Source of the DNA: Mesorhizobium onobrychidis
GTDB lineage: Bacteria > Pseudomonadota > Alphaproteobacteria > Rhizobiales > Rhizobiaceae
Direction: 5' to 3'
Length of the DNA stretch: 64,000 nt
Assembly (NCBI RefSeq): GCF_024707545.1
Contig: NZ_CP062229.1
Coordinates: 2,027,501-2,091,500, forward strand
Part shown: piece after piece, positions 1 to 10,310 of the stretch
Numbering within the stretch: the stretch's first letter is position 1
Layout of the letters: each line of letters starts with the position of its first letter
Notes under the pieces: generated by a model
Databases searched by the model: none
Told to the model about the DNA's origin: nothing
What the model saw: only the letters and a program-made list of their open reading frames with translations
Program-made: the position numbers and the translations under genes

Positions 1-2444
<2,444 letters not shown>

Positions 2445-2614
2445 TCCCTATGCCCATTACCAGCGCTCACGCATGAGTGGCCCTTACGGGCCAAAGCTTA
2501 AGCGAGGGCGCCGGAAAACCGGCGACGTGCAGTCGCACTTGCGGGCTTCGCCCGTAACGGACTGCAATGTTGCCTTGGCACAAAAACAGCTTCTCGAGCA
2601 ACGTGCGCTTTGCC

Positions 2615-2732
2615 GACCTGGTGGTTATGGCGGAGCGGCTGCACCCGATCCCATTCCGAACTCGGCCGTGAAACGCTCCAGCGCTGATGGTACTTCGTCT
2701 CAAGACGCGGGAGAGTAGGTCGCTGCCAGGTC
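2615..2732 (+). rRNA. rrf: 5S ribosomal RNA
   Basis: About 118 bases with complementary ends (GACCTGGTGG at the start, CTGCCAGGTC at the end) and the conserved internal segment CCGATCCCATTCCGAACTCG. It lies about 170 bases after the 23S gene, in the usual rrn order. The spacer contains short hairpins (for example GGCCC-TTAC-GGGCC near 2479) that probably belong to rRNA processing stems. Confidence 0.95.
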
Positions 2733-2869
2733 TGCAAAACGCACGTCGTCAAAATCCAAATCTTCTCCTTACCAACAGGCCCGCCAAACGGGAGCTCGGG
2801 CCGCGTAAGCGGCCCTTTCAGTTAGCGGAAGCTTGAACCCAGTAAGCCACGGCTTACTTCTAAGATTGA

Positions 2870-2946
<77 letters not shown>

Positions 2947-2953
2947 AATACAC

Positions 2954-2984
2954 AAAACGGCCCGCCCCGCGCGGGCCGTTTTTG
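2954..2984 (+). terminator. Rho-independent terminator of the rRNA operon
   Basis: An 11-12 bp stem (AAACGGCCCGC pairing with GCGGGCCGTTT) around a short CCCC-type loop is followed directly by a T-run, just downstream of tRNA-fMet. This is a textbook intrinsic terminator. Confidence 0.9.
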
Positions 2985-3158
2985 CGTTTGGCGGTTGATT
3001 TTGATCCTCGTCAGGGGGGCCTGCAAGGAGCGAGCCGACGCAGCGGGACAGAGAAAGTCAAATCCTCTCCCGGCAGCCAGTTTAACCTGCCGAACAAGAG
3101 CCCCATTGTCTTTTGGTGAAATCCAAGTTGAGTTATGGTGGCAGTAGGGAAGAGCGCG

Positions 3159-3584
3159 ATGCTCCGGTCAATTCTCCTCGCCACCATTCTTGCTGCCGCC
3201 ATAGCGCCGGCCGCAGCCTACTCCAACGCCGCGAATTACCTTATCGCCGAACTGATCGCTTCGGCTTGCGAGGGCAATGTGGGAGAGATCGACCCCGGCT
3301 CCGTGATCGAGCGCGATCTTACCGGCGACGGCAAGGCCGATCTCATCCTAAGCCACGAGGGCATAAACTGTTCAGCAGGCGCGTCAACGAGCCGGAGCAG
3401 TTTTTGCGGTGCGCAGATATGCGCGGTGGACATCTATGTGCGGCGTGGCGCGCTTCTGGAGCTCAAGACTGAAATGCTCGGGGCGGGCATAAGTGTCGGC
3501 GAAGGGCAGGTCCCGGAAATCCGAATGCACGCACATGGGGGCGAAGCGGCGACGCTCAAATGGGATGGGCGGGAGTTTCGCTAA
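3159..3584 (+). CDS. Small secreted protein of unknown function
   Basis: A 141-residue protein. I chose the ATG at 3159 because an AGGGA ribosome-binding site lies 8 bases ahead; an in-frame ATG at 3135 has none. Residues 1-20 (MLRSILLATILAAAIAPAAA) form a clear Sec signal peptide, so the protein should be periplasmic. The mature part contains a DLTGDGKADL stretch that resembles a calcium-binding or FG-GAP-like loop, plus several cysteines that could form disulfides. I do not recognise a family. It ends 13 bases ahead of the preferred start of the ankyrin/cytochrome c gene, so the two are probably co-transcribed and may work together in the periplasm. Confidence 0.7.
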   Translation: MLRSILLATILAAAIAPAAAYSNAANYLIAELIASACEGNVGEIDPGSVIERDLTGDGKADLILSHEGINCSAGASTSRSSFCGAQICAVDIYVRRGALLELKTEMLGAGISVGEGQVPEIRMHAHGGEAATLKWDGREFR

Positions 3585-3597
3585 GGGGAGGCAACTG

Positions 3598-4494
3598 GTG
3601 CGCGCTGGAATGCTCTTATGGATATGTTTCTGTTTGATCCCGCTGACATCACAGGCGGCAGCCATTCATGACGCTGCCAAGAAGGGCGATATGGCTGCCA
3701 TTACGGCGGCCCTCGATGCAGGCGCAAACGTCAACGACCCTGATGGGTTTGCAACGCCGCTCTACTATGCAGTCAGCAGGCAGCATCTCGATGCGGCCAA
3801 ATTGCTGATCGACCGCGGCGCAGACGTCAACGCCGGATCGAAGATAGGCGGTCCGCCCCTGAAGGTGGCCGTAGCGAAAAACAAGCTCGAACTCATCACG
3901 CTGCTGTTGGCGCATGGCGCCGATCCGAACTCAGCTGTAGGAGATCAGACTGTTCTTCACGAGGCCGTCCGGCACGGCTGCCTGGATTGCGTCAAGGCGC
4001 TGGTCGAAGCGGGCGCCGATGTCAACGCCCGAACAGCGGACTCCTTCGCCCGGACACCGCTTCATCTCGCCAGATTTAACGAATATTCCGAGATATCCGA
4101 CTATCTCATGGCGCATGGCGCCGCTCTGCCTAAGCCCGCACCGATTGCCACAAACTTGGCTGCCGCCGCTGTCGAGAAGGGCCGGATTTATTTCGGCAAA
4201 AATTGTGACGGGTGCCACAACAACGAACCAGGCAAGGGCAGCAAGACTGGTCCGAACTTGTGGGAGGTCGTCGGCCGCGACAAGGCATCGGTGCCAGAAT
4301 TCAATTATTCCAAGACTTTGCGGGATTGGGAGGGCGCGTGGACTTACGAGGATCTGAACACCTTCCTCTATGATCCCGTCCTCACCACTCCCGGTGTCCG
4401 CATGGAAATTTCCGGCGTTCCCGACGAGACCGGGCGTGTTAATCTGATTGCCTATTTGCGTACGCTAAGCGACAAGCCGATCCCTCTGCCATAA
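3598..4494 (+). CDS. Ankyrin-repeat protein fused to a class I cytochrome c domain
   Basis: About 298 residues from a GTG start preceded by a strong AGGGGAGG site; earlier in-frame ATGs would overlap the upstream gene. Residues 1-21 form a signal peptide ending in QAAA. Residues about 22-180 hold four ankyrin-type repeats with phrases such as LDAGANVNDPDG, LLIDRGADVNAG, LLAHGADPN and LVEAGADVNART. Residues about 190-298 are a monohaem cytochrome c domain with haem motif CDGCH (Cys203-His207) and probable Met ligand near 269 (GVRMEISG). The cytochrome part resembles cytochrome c2/c552 types. The combination suggests a periplasmic electron carrier docked to a partner by ankyrin repeats. The partner and electron acceptor are unknown. 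Confidence 0.85.
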   Translation: MRAGMLLWICFCLIPLTSQAAAIHDAAKKGDMAAITAALDAGANVNDPDGFATPLYYAVSRQHLDAAKLLIDRGADVNAGSKIGGPPLKVAVAKNKLELITLLLAHGADPNSAVGDQTVLHEAVRHGCLDCVKALVEAGADVNARTADSFARTPLHLARFNEYSEISDYLMAHGAALPKPAPIATNLAAAAVEKGRIYFGKNCDGCHNNEPGKGSKTGPNLWEVVGRDKASVPEFNYSKTLRDWEGAWTYEDLNTFLYDPVLTTPGVRMEISGVPDETGRVNLIAYLRTLSDKPIPLP

Positions 4495-4886
4495 GTCCCG
4501 GCAACTCCGTAGATATTGCTATAGCCGCACCATGCAATGAGCTTCCTGATCATCGCCGTCTTCGTGCAGCCGCCAAGTTTTGCGGATTTCGAGAGCGTAA
4601 CATTGCTGGTAAGGGACGAAAAACGTACCCTTTGCTTGTTGACTGAGCGACTTGCCATCCAGCTCGTGGACGTGGAGCCGAAAGCGTTCGGACCAGTTCC
4701 ACGACAACAGCTCATCGATCCGGTTGATCGGGTGACGTCGGCAATGCGCCCAGCACGCCACCTCGGTGATCTGCCCCTGGGTTCCGTGCGCCGCGGATCG
4801 TAGAACTCCTCGAAACTCCAGCCGCCGGCTCAAGCCGCCTTCTCGGCACGGAAGCAATCATGCGGTCGAGTTCAGGCCGTATCGGC
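4495..4886. other. Gene-poor 392-base gap holding an IS66 relic
   Basis: No intact gene is visible between the cytochrome c fusion and the RpiR regulator. The right half contains a broken IS66 transposase fragment, annotated separately. Short reading frames here overlap one another on both strands and show no consistent domain. No promoter or terminator stands out. Confidence 0.6.
4693..4820 (-). mobile_element. Remnant of an IS66-family transposase (TnpC), frameshifted and internally deleted
   Basis: Read on the minus strand, one frame gives WSFEEFYDPRRTEP (about 4820-4780). The next frame continues GQITEVACWAHCRR and then jumps directly to HPINRIDELLSWNW (4734-4693). In intact IS66 TnpC proteins the ACWAH-RR segment sits near the catalytic core, while HP-NRIDELLPW lies near the C-terminus, so most of the intervening protein is missing. 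At least one frameshift and one large deletion are needed to explain it. No terminal inverted repeats or other IS66 genes were seen. It is a dead fragment. Confidence 0.7.
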
Positions 4887-5714
4887 CTACCGCAGGCTTT
4901 CAAGCTCGCGGATGCGCTTGGCGCCGTCGGCCTCGAGCTGCCGGGTGACGGCGCCGATCAGCGTTTCGGCAACGACGAAAAGGGCCGCCGAGGAGTCCCA
5001 GGCCGAGGGCACGGCGGTGCGCCCGGCGATGACATGGCGGGCGAAGCGGGCAATCGGCGACAGCCACTGGTCAGTGAACAACACGATCAGCACGCCGCGC
5101 TGATGCGCCGTTTCGGCGAAGCGGACCAGACTGTCCTGGTAGCGCCTGATGTCGAAGATCACCAGCACGTCGCGCTTGCCCATGTCGATCAGCCGGTCGC
5201 GCCAGACGCTTTCCTGTCCGGCGAGGTGGAAGACGTTGGGCTGGATGATGGCGAGGTGGGCGGCCATGTAGCGCGCCAGCGGATCGGTGAAGCGGCCGCC
5301 GATCAGGAAGGTCTTGCCGCGCCGATCGGCAAGCTTTGCGGCGATGTCGGCAAGCTGCTTGTCGGACAGGTGCCGGAACGTCTCTCGCATATTGTCGAGT
5401 GTCGCCTCCAGCATCGGCGACACCGCACCGCCGCTCGGCGACGAGGGATTGAGCGTCCGCGATGCCGGCGACTGCAGTTGCGCCGCCAGCTCATCCTGCA
5501 GCGCCGACTGGAATTCGGGGTAGTTCTGGAAGCCGAGCCGGGCGACGAAACGCAGGATCGTCGGCGAGGAGACGCCGGCGGCAGCTGAGAATTCGGCGAC
5601 CGTCTTCAGGCCGATCAGCGGATAGCTGGCGATCAGTGTTTGTGCGGCGCGGCGCTCGCCCGCCGGCATCGTGCCGATGCGGTCCGAGATCAGTTCGGCA
5701 ATGCTCGAAATCAT
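4887..5714 (-). CDS. RpiR/MurR-family transcriptional regulator (HTH + SIS)
   Basis: A 275-residue protein starting at an ATG preceded by GGGGGAA; the open frame upstream is non-coding. Residues 1-80 are the RpiR-type helix-turn-helix (AAGVSSPTILRFVARLGF). Residues about 120-260 form a sugar-isomerase (SIS) fold (FLIGGRFTDPLARY near the start), which in this family senses a phosphorylated or small metabolite. The gene faces the amidohydrolase-permease-ligase operon across a 151-base divergent region, so it very likely controls that operon. Its effector is unknown. The promoter region carries a 17-bp tandem repeat. Confidence 0.92.
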   Translation of the reverse strand: MISSIAELISDRIGTMPAGERRAAQTLIASYPLIGLKTVAEFSAAAGVSSPTILRFVARLGFQNYPEFQSALQDELAAQLQSPASRTLNPSSPSGGAVSPMLEATLDNMRETFRHLSDKQLADIAAKLADRRGKTFLIGGRFTDPLARYMAAHLAIIQPNVFHLAGQESVWRDRLIDMGKRDVLVIFDIRRYQDSLVRFAETAHQRGVLIVLFTDQWLSPIARFARHVIAGRTAVPSAWDSSAALFVVAETLIGAVTRQLEADGAKRIRELESLR

Positions 5715-5739
5715 CTTTTCCCCCACCCTGGCCGTTTTG

Positions 5740-5773
5740 CCGAAATCGCATTTGACCCGAAATCGCGTTTGAC
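5740..5773. repeat. Tandem 17-bp direct repeat in the divergent promoter region
   Basis: Two adjoining copies, CCGAAATCGCATTTGAC and CCGAAATCGCGTTTGAC, differ at one base. They lie between the RpiR-type gene and the divergent operon. The second copy runs into TTGACA (5769-5774), a possible -35 element for the plus-strand operon, with TATGAA 15 bases further on. The repeat could be a binding site for the regulator. Confidence 0.6.
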
Positions 5774-5865
5774 AAAGCCTCACAAACTGTATGAAATCAT
5801 CCATAGGGACGCAATGAGGCAAAATACGTAACGTACGATACAGCGCTCCCCGGGGACTGCAAACC

Positions 5866-6684
5866 ATGGAGACAGCACGGCCCGCCAGCCTTGCATCGCC
5901 TGAAGCCGTGAGGGTGAGCAACCCCAGCGGGTCGAGCCCTTTCGTGCTGACCTGCGACCACGCCTCCAACTTCCTGCCGCCGGAATTCGGAACGCTCGGC
6001 CTTGCTGCCGAAGAACTTTCCCGCCACATCGCCTGGGACCCAGGCGCGCTGCCGGTCGCCAGCCGTATGGCCGCGGCACTCGACGCGACGCTGGTCGAGA
6101 CCCGTATTTCGCGCCTTGTCATCGACTGCAACCGGCCACTGGATGCGCCCGATCTGGTACCGCCGGTCAGCGAGACCACGGCCATTCCGGGCAATGCCGG
6201 CCTCTCGGAAAAGCAGCGCGCCGCGCGCATCGCTCTGTCCTGGCAACCCTTCCATCATGCGGTCGCGAGTATCATCGACACAAGACTGGCGCGCGGGCTG
6301 GAGACGCGGCTGGTTTCAATCCATTCCTTCACCCCGGTCTACAAACGTATGAGCCGGCCCTGGGACATCGGCGTCATCCATGACGAGGATCGCCGGCTGG
6401 CAGCGCCGCTTGTCGCCGCGCTGCAGCGGCTCGCCGGCGTCAATGTCGGCATCAACCAACCCTATTCACCGGCCGACCGCGTTTATTTCACGCTGGAACG
6501 GCACGCGCGCCCGCGGGGGCTACCCTGTGCGATGATCGAAATCCGCAACGACGAAATATCCGACGAAGCCGGGCAGCGGAAATGGGCGGATCTGCTCACG
6601 GGGATTTTTCTGGGTCTGGAGCCCGAGGAGGCCAAGAGCTCCAGGCAAAGCGCAGTGGGAAAGTCAGTTCAATCGGCCAGCTAA
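5866..6684 (+). CDS. N-formylglutamate amidohydrolase family protein
   Basis: A 272-residue cytoplasmic protein with the family's N-terminal LTCDHASNFLPPEFG metal-site motif (residues about 28-42), a DCNRPL motif near 90 and SIHSFTPVY near 145. Known members hydrolyse N-formyl-L-glutamate to formate and glutamate using a bound metal ion. Here it is the first gene of an operon with a permease and a glutamine-synthetase-like ligase, not with histidine-degradation (hut) genes. The natural substrate may therefore be another N-acyl or gamma-glutamyl compound; that is inference. A second, more distant member of the family lies at 39239-40255. Confidence 0.85.
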   Translation: METARPASLASPEAVRVSNPSGSSPFVLTCDHASNFLPPEFGTLGLAAEELSRHIAWDPGALPVASRMAAALDATLVETRISRLVIDCNRPLDAPDLVPPVSETTAIPGNAGLSEKQRAARIALSWQPFHHAVASIIDTRLARGLETRLVSIHSFTPVYKRMSRPWDIGVIHDEDRRLAAPLVAALQRLAGVNVGINQPYSPADRVYFTLERHARPRGLPCAMIEIRNDEISDEAGQRKWADLLTGIFLGLEPEEAKSSRQSAVGKSVQSAS

Positions 6685-6705
6685 GAACCAAAAGGGGACA
6701 CCAAA

Positions 6706-8262
6706 ATGGCAGCACCAGGCTATACTGAAGTCGACAAATCGGAGGACATGAAGGTCCTTCACAGCATGGGCTACGCCCAGGAACTGGAGCGGCGCCTCAG
6801 CCGCTTTTCGAACTTCGCGGTTTCTTTCTCGATCATCTGCATCCTGTCCGGCGGCATCAATTCGCTGGCGCAGGCAACCTCCGGCGCCGGCGGCATCGGC
6901 ATCGGAATCGGCTGGCTGGTCGGCTGCTTCGTCTCGCTGACCTTCGCGGTCGCCATGTCGCAGATCAGCTCCGCCTATCCGACTGCGGGCGGCCTCTACC
7001 ACTGGGGCTCGATCCTCGGCAATCGCGGCACCGGCTGGGTGACGGCCTGGCTCAATCTGCTCGGCCTGATCACGGTGCTCGGCGCCATCAATGTCGGCAC
7101 TTGGACGTTCTTCCTCGGCGCCTTCGGGCCGGCGCTCGGCATTGAAGGCACGCTGACCAACCAGATGATCTTTCTGATCATCATCACCGGCGCCCAGGCC
7201 CTGATCAACCATCTCGGCATCAAGCTGACGGCGAAGCTGACTGACTTTTCGGGTTACCTCATCTTCTTTGGCGCGATCCTGATCGCTCTCGTCTGCCTGA
7301 TCTCGGCCGAGACCTGGGATTTCAGCCGGTTGTTCACGTTCAAGAACTACTCCGGCGACGCCGGCAACGGCGTCTGGCCGGCGGTTTCGAACTGGTGGGT
7401 GTTCGCGCTCGGCCTCCTGCTGCCGATCTACACGATCACCGGCTACGACGCTTCGGCACACACCTCCGAGGAAACCATCAAGGCTGCCTCCTCGGTGCCA
7501 CGTGCGATGGTGATGTCGGTCGTTTGGTCGGCCATCTTCGGCTACCTGTTTCTCGCCGCCTTTATCCTGATGATCCCGAACATGGACGATGCGGCCAAGC
7601 AGGGTTGGAACGTGTTCTTCTGGGCTTTCGATCAACGCGTCAGTCCCGGCATCAAGGAACTCGTCTACCTCGTCGTGTTCGTCGCACAGCTGCTTTGCGG
7701 TCTCGCGACTGTCACCTCCGCCTCGCGCATGATCTTCGCCTTCTCGCGCGACGGTGGGCTGCCGGCCTCGGGCGCCTTGTCGAAAGTCAGCCCAACCTAC
7801 CGCACGCCAGTGGCAGCAATCTGGACGGCTTCGATCCTGTCGGTGCTGTTCGTCTGGGGCTCGACGCTGGTTTCGGTCGCCGGCACCTCGGCCTACACCA
7901 TCGTGGTGTCGTGCACCGTCATCTTCCTGTTCCTGTCCTTCACCGTGCCGATCGTGCTCGGCATGTTGGCCTGGGGCACGCCGAAGTGGGACAAGATGGG
8001 TCCATGGAACATGGGCAAGGGCATGTTCATGCTGTTTGCCGTGCTGTCGATCCTGTCGATGATCCTGATTTTCGTCATCGGCATCCAGCCGCCGAACAAC
8101 TGGGCACTCTATATCACCGTCGGCTTCTTCATTCTGACGGCGATCGTCTGGTTTGTCTTCGAGCGGAACCGCTTCCAGGGGCCGCCGCTCGGCGACATCA
8201 TCGCGGCGCGGCAGGCGGCGATCAAGGCGGCGGAACAGGCGGTCGGCGAAACCGGCCACTGA
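6706..8262 (+). CDS. APC-superfamily amino acid/amine permease
   Basis: A 518-residue integral membrane protein with about 12 hydrophobic helices. The first helix has the glycine-rich APC pattern (SFSIICILSGGINSLAQA), and a conserved PTAGGLYHWGSIL segment follows near residue 90. Length and pattern fit the AAT/choline-GABA permease group of inner-membrane, proton-coupled amine and amino acid importers. An AAAAGGGGACACC ribosome-binding region precedes the ATG. It lies 21 bases after the amidohydrolase gene and ahead of the glutamylamine-ligase-like gene, so it probably imports the substrate of that ligase. Confidence 0.93.
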   Translation: MAAPGYTEVDKSEDMKVLHSMGYAQELERRLSRFSNFAVSFSIICILSGGINSLAQATSGAGGIGIGIGWLVGCFVSLTFAVAMSQISSAYPTAGGLYHWGSILGNRGTGWVTAWLNLLGLITVLGAINVGTWTFFLGAFGPALGIEGTLTNQMIFLIIITGAQALINHLGIKLTAKLTDFSGYLIFFGAILIALVCLISAETWDFSRLFTFKNYSGDAGNGVWPAVSNWWVFALGLLLPIYTITGYDASAHTSEETIKAASSVPRAMVMSVVWSAIFGYLFLAAFILMIPNMDDAAKQGWNVFFWAFDQRVSPGIKELVYLVVFVAQLLCGLATVTSASRMIFAFSRDGGLPASGALSKVSPTYRTPVAAIWTASILSVLFVWGSTLVSVAGTSAYTIVVSCTVIFLFLSFTVPIVLGMLAWGTPKWDKMGPWNMGKGMFMLFAVLSILSMILIFVIGIQPPNNWALYITVGFFILTAIVWFVFERNRFQGPPLGDIIAARQAAIKAAEQAVGETGH

Positions 8263-8276
8263 CTCCACCATCACGG

Positions 8277-8303
8277 CCGTGGCCGGCCTCGCGCCGGCCA
8301 CGG
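8277..8303 (+). terminator. Strong hairpin between the permease and ligase genes
   Basis: A perfect 10-bp GC-rich stem (CCGTGGCCGG / CCGGCCACGG) with a 7-base loop is followed by TTTCGTTT. It lies in the 86-base gap between two genes of the same operon. It may act as a partial terminator, or as an mRNA end that lets the permease and enzyme genes be expressed at different levels. Confidence 0.6.
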
Positions 8304-8348
8304 TTTCGTTTACCCGTTTCAATCGACAAGCGCTGGAGTGCCACAAGA

Positions 8349-9719
8349 ATGGCCGGAAATTTTTCGTTCGATCAGTTGAAGAAGGCAGTCTCCAGCGGCG
8401 AGGTCGACACGGTGCTAGCCTGCATCGTCGACATGCAGGGGCGGCTGGCGGGAAAGCGGTTCCTGGCACAGTATTTCGTCGATTCCGCCCATGACGAGAC
8501 GCATGGCTGCAACTATCTCTTGGCCGCCGACATCGATATGGAACCGGTGCCCGGCTACAAGGCGGCGAGCTGGTCGAAGGGTTACGGCGACTTCGTCATG
8601 AAGCCTGATCTGTCGACGCTGCGACGCATTCCATGGCTGGAAAAGACGGCGCTGGTGATCTGCGACGTGCTCGACCACCACACCCATGACGACCTGCCGC
8701 ATTCGCCGCGCGCCATCCTGAAGAAGCAGGTCAACCGGCTGAGCGAACGCGGCTATATCGGCTATTTCGCCTCCGAACTGGAATTCTATCTGTTCAGCGA
8801 GACCTACGATTCCGCTCGCAAGAAGCACTGGCAAGGCCTCGACACCGCCTCGCCCTATATTGGCGACTACCAGATCGGCATCACCACCAAGGAAGAAGGC
8901 GTCATGCGCCGGCTGCGCAACGAGATGGAAGCGGCCGGCATACCGATCGAGAACTCCAAGGGCGAGTGGGGTCCGGGCCAGGAAGAGATCAATGTGCGCT
9001 ATGCCGAAGCGCTCGACATGGCCGACCGCCACGTCATCCTAAAGAACGGCGCCAAGGAAATCGCCGAGTCCGAAGGCAAGGCGATTTCGTTCATGGCCAA
9101 GTACAATTACGGGCTGGCCGGCAATTCCAGCCACATCCACAATTCGCTGTGGAGCGCCGACGGCAAGACGCCGCTTTTTTATGACAAGAATGCCGAATGG
9201 ACGCTGTCGACGCTCGGCCAGCAATGGGCGGCGGGCCAGCTCAAATATGCCAAGGAATTCACCTGGTTCCTGGCGCCCTACATCAACTCCTACAAGCGCT
9301 TCCAGGCCGGCACCTTCGCGCCGACCAAGATCATGTGGAGCGAGGACAATCGCACCGCCGGTTTCCGCCTGTGCGGCGAGGGCACCAAGGGCATCCGTAT
9401 GGAATGCCGCATCGGTGGTGCCGATCTGAACCCCTATCTCGCCTTCGCCGCGCTGATCGCCGCCGGCCTTGCCGGCATCGACGAAAAGCTTGAACTGCAG
9501 AAGCCCTTCGTCGGCGATGCCTATCAGGCCTCGCAGCTGCCGGAAATTCCGAAGACCCTGCGTGATGCCACCGAGACGCTGGCGAAATCGGAGATGCTGC
9601 AGCAGGCGTTCGGTGACGGCGTGCTCGAGCATTACGTCCATACGGCGCGCTGGGAGCAGTTCGAATACGACCGCCGGATTACCGACTGGGAACTGCACAG
9701 GGGATTTGAAAGGTATTGA
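8349..9719 (+). CDS. Glutamine-synthetase-like gamma-glutamylamine ligase
   Basis: A 456-residue protein of the GS/PuuA fold. It starts at the ATG opening MAGNFSFDQLK; the open frame extends further upstream but overlaps the permease. Residues about 15-110 are the beta-grasp domain. The catalytic domain shows ELEFYLF (Glu143, Glu145), GPGQEEIN near 210, HIHNSLW near 262, NSYKRF near 312 and ADLNPYLAFAAL near 360, so metal and ATP sites appear intact. It is shorter than ammonia-using GlnA and resembles PuuA, IpuC and GlnA3/4 enzymes, which join glutamate to amines. With the flanking dehydrogenases it would start a gamma-glutamylated catabolic route; the amine is not known. Confidence 0.88.
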   Translation: MAGNFSFDQLKKAVSSGEVDTVLACIVDMQGRLAGKRFLAQYFVDSAHDETHGCNYLLAADIDMEPVPGYKAASWSKGYGDFVMKPDLSTLRRIPWLEKTALVICDVLDHHTHDDLPHSPRAILKKQVNRLSERGYIGYFASELEFYLFSETYDSARKKHWQGLDTASPYIGDYQIGITTKEEGVMRRLRNEMEAAGIPIENSKGEWGPGQEEINVRYAEALDMADRHVILKNGAKEIAESEGKAISFMAKYNYGLAGNSSHIHNSLWSADGKTPLFYDKNAEWTLSTLGQQWAAGQLKYAKEFTWFLAPYINSYKRFQAGTFAPTKIMWSEDNRTAGFRLCGEGTKGIRMECRIGGADLNPYLAFAALIAAGLAGIDEKLELQKPFVGDAYQASQLPEIPKTLRDATETLAKSEMLQQAFGDGVLEHYVHTARWEQFEYDRRITDWELHRGFERY

Positions 9720-9741
9720 CGGCGTTGCGATTTATGCAATA

Positions 9742-9767
9742 GTGTTGCGATTATAGCATCGCAACAC
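9742..9767. promoter_or_regulatory. Perfect palindromic operator ahead of the toxin-antitoxin pair
   Basis: GTGTTGCGAT-TATAGC-ATCGCAACAC has two perfect 10-bp arms around a 6-base spacer. A weaker copy of the half-site lies immediately upstream (GTTGCGATTTATGCAAT, 9724-9740). The position 12 bases before the GTG start of the HTH protein suggests autoregulation by that protein. Confidence 0.75.
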
Positions 9768-9779
9768 GCAGGAGGCAGC

Positions 9780-10310
9780 GTGCCCAAAGGTAGAACTAAT
9801 GTCGATAAGGCGTGGTTCACGAGTCGGATGAAGGAGCGCAACCTAACAGTGCGTAGCATGGCCACCCGTATGAACATGCACTACAGCGCTTTGTCGCGCA
9901 CACTGAACGGTGAGCGGCGTATGCAAGTCGATGAAATACGCAAGATCGCTGAAATTTTCGACCAGCTGGAAAGCGAGATCTTGGTCCACTTGGGTTCTTC
10001 CAATCATCTTCAAGGCGCTGAAGACGCAAGGCTTCCTGCCCAGCAGGGAAGCGACCAAACATATGGCAAGTCTGTTGGCGGGAATGCCGGGGCGAGGCGG
10101 TCGGAACGTCGTCCTGGTCCTGGCCTCATGGAGGGGCAGGTGGATTTCAAGGATGCACTCGACGTGAACAAAAACCATGAAGAATACATCGTGCCGCCCC
10201 GAGGCGCCGATCCGTTGTTTGGATGCATGGCCGGGACGCTCACCCTTCTGCCGGATGTCGACTACACCGCACCTGCAGATCCGGATTGGGGCAAGGTGTA
10301 TGACGACTGA
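9780..10310 (+). CDS. XRE-type HTH antitoxin
   Basis: A 176-residue protein starting at GTG, with a GGAGG site 5 bases ahead. Residues about 10-65 are a Cro/CI-type helix-turn-helix (RSMATRMNMHYSALSRTLNG). The middle is Arg/Gly-rich and likely disordered. Residues about 140-176 (DPLFGCMAGTLTLLPDVDYTAP and on) resemble the tail that VapB/Phd-type antitoxins lay across a PIN toxin. The stop codon overlaps the toxin start by 11 bases (GTATGACGACTGA), which implies translational coupling. It probably binds the palindrome just upstream. The role is inferred from domain layout and context. Confidence 0.8.
   Translation: MPKGRTNVDKAWFTSRMKERNLTVRSMATRMNMHYSALSRTLNGERRMQVDEIRKIAEIFDQLESEILVHLGSSNHLQGAEDARLPAQQGSDQTYGKSVGGNAGARRSERRPGPGLMEGQVDFKDALDVNKNHEEYIVPPRGADPLFGCMAGTLTLLPDVDYTAPADPDWGKVYDD

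Noticed and set aside
4537..4803. 88-residue plus-strand ORF after the cytochrome fusion
   Set aside because: It is the opposite strand of the IS66 relic and lacks a ribosome-binding site.
5866..6684. Assignment as hutG of histidine degradation
   Set aside because: No hut genes are nearby and the operon context points to amine catabolism; the family name only was kept.
6664..8469. 601-residue minus-strand frame
   Set aside because: It is the antisense shadow of the APC permease; the His/Asp/Arg-rich composition is typical of GC-rich complementary frames.
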